A model generated the notes under the pieces. The model saw only the letters and a list, made by a program, of their open reading frames with translations. It was not told where the DNA came from and did not search any database. A stretch of 64,000 nucleotides of DNA from Carettochelys insculpta (Eukaryota; Chordata; Testudines; Carettochelyidae), in assembly GCF_033958435.1 (NCBI RefSeq), contig NC_134161.1:434001-498000 (forward strand). The letters run 5' to 3'. Shown in pieces: positions 63,458 through 64,000 of the stretch. The position numbers were made by a program, and so were the translations under genes. Position 1 is the first letter of the stretch; each line of letters opens with the position of its first letter.

Positions 63458-64000
63458 TCAATAATACTGTGTTTTTATCCATTTTATAAAATGCTCACCT
63501 CCAGTACAATTTTTGGGCATAGATATTTCAAACAGGTTAGAAATTGATGTAGTTTAATTGATGCAATTCCTATAGATGGAAAATCTGTGAGTGCCTTGCA
63601 AAAGTAGACTAATATAAAGCACTCTCACTGAAGAGTTTGTCCCAAGGGCTTGTTTGATTTTAAGTACATCAATTTCTGTAATGAAAAGCTACATATCAAG
63701 GGGTATTTACAGAAAGCCTGAAGCACACACATTAAATTTGCCTGAAGTCACAATAAACCAACTGGTTTTAGAAATATGGACTCCTGGTGGATCATGCATA
63801 TGGATTACAGATGTTCTAAATAAAATCTAAAATTTCCAAGATTACGTATTTAATTCCTGATATTCTGACTACCAGGTATTTCAAGACTTTTGTTGAATTT
63901 ACTCACTTGCTTAGAGATTAATTCATAAATTATGAATTGATCTATTAAAAAGCCATGCCTTGTGTTAACTCAACTAGTCACTCAATTCTCATTTTTACAC

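Noticed and set aside
63498..63510. Donor-like GGAG|GTGAGC on the minus strand as the preceding DDX6 exon
   Set aside because: The sequence upstream of it does not encode the DDX6 residues expected before EHRNRVF.

Overview
This is vertebrate nuclear DNA, most likely from a turtle. CR1 LINEs dominate on both strands, with several Penelope-like elements (PLEs), RTE-type LINE remnants, tRNA-headed SINEs (one with a CR1-like tail) and small terminal-inverted-repeat elements. Every clear coding stretch is a short exon between GT-AG introns. The species call is inference from repeat content; a crocodilian is the main alternative.

The only clear host gene is DDX6, the P-body DEAD-box RNA helicase, on the minus strand at the right end. 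Three internal-to-last coding exons (63316-63379, 59729-59830, 56226-56409) join in phase and encode the C-terminal half of the second RecA-like domain through to the stop codon. The stop lies 8 nt before a donor site. A strong acceptor at 52960 begins a terminal 3' UTR exon of about 4.2 kb, which probably ends just past an AATAAA at 48798-48803. The more 5' exons lie beyond position 64000.

Left of about 48.8 kb I find no intact gene. In order there are: a CR1 tail and tRNA-like SINE heads (1-4.6 kb); a decayed ninein (NIN) copy (4.86-5.94 kb); a foldback PLE (8.5-9.2 kb); two CR1 copies (10.9-13.6 kb); tandem repeats (14.3 and 17.4 kb); a 2.9 kb CR1 inserted in older, possibly LTR-type sequence (18.6-24.7 kb); a PLE (24.7-25.5 kb); a G-rich minisatellite (27.3-28.4 kb) next to a promoter-like CpG-rich block (28.44-28.77 kb); another CR1 (30.8-31.6 kb); two head-to-head PLE fragments (33.6-35.2 kb); a GTGACCA inverted-repeat element (36.3-37.0 kb); a CR1 (37.7-38.3 kb); an RTE endonuclease fragment (39.9-40.1 kb); and an RTE reverse-transcriptase fragment split by a PLE hairpin (45.4-47.1 kb).

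I found no CRISPR array, operon, viral genome or unfamiliar multi-gene system. The items most worth checking are the promoter-like block at 28.5 kb, the foldback PLEs, the NIN copy, and one orphan signal-peptide reading frame at 42.8 kb.
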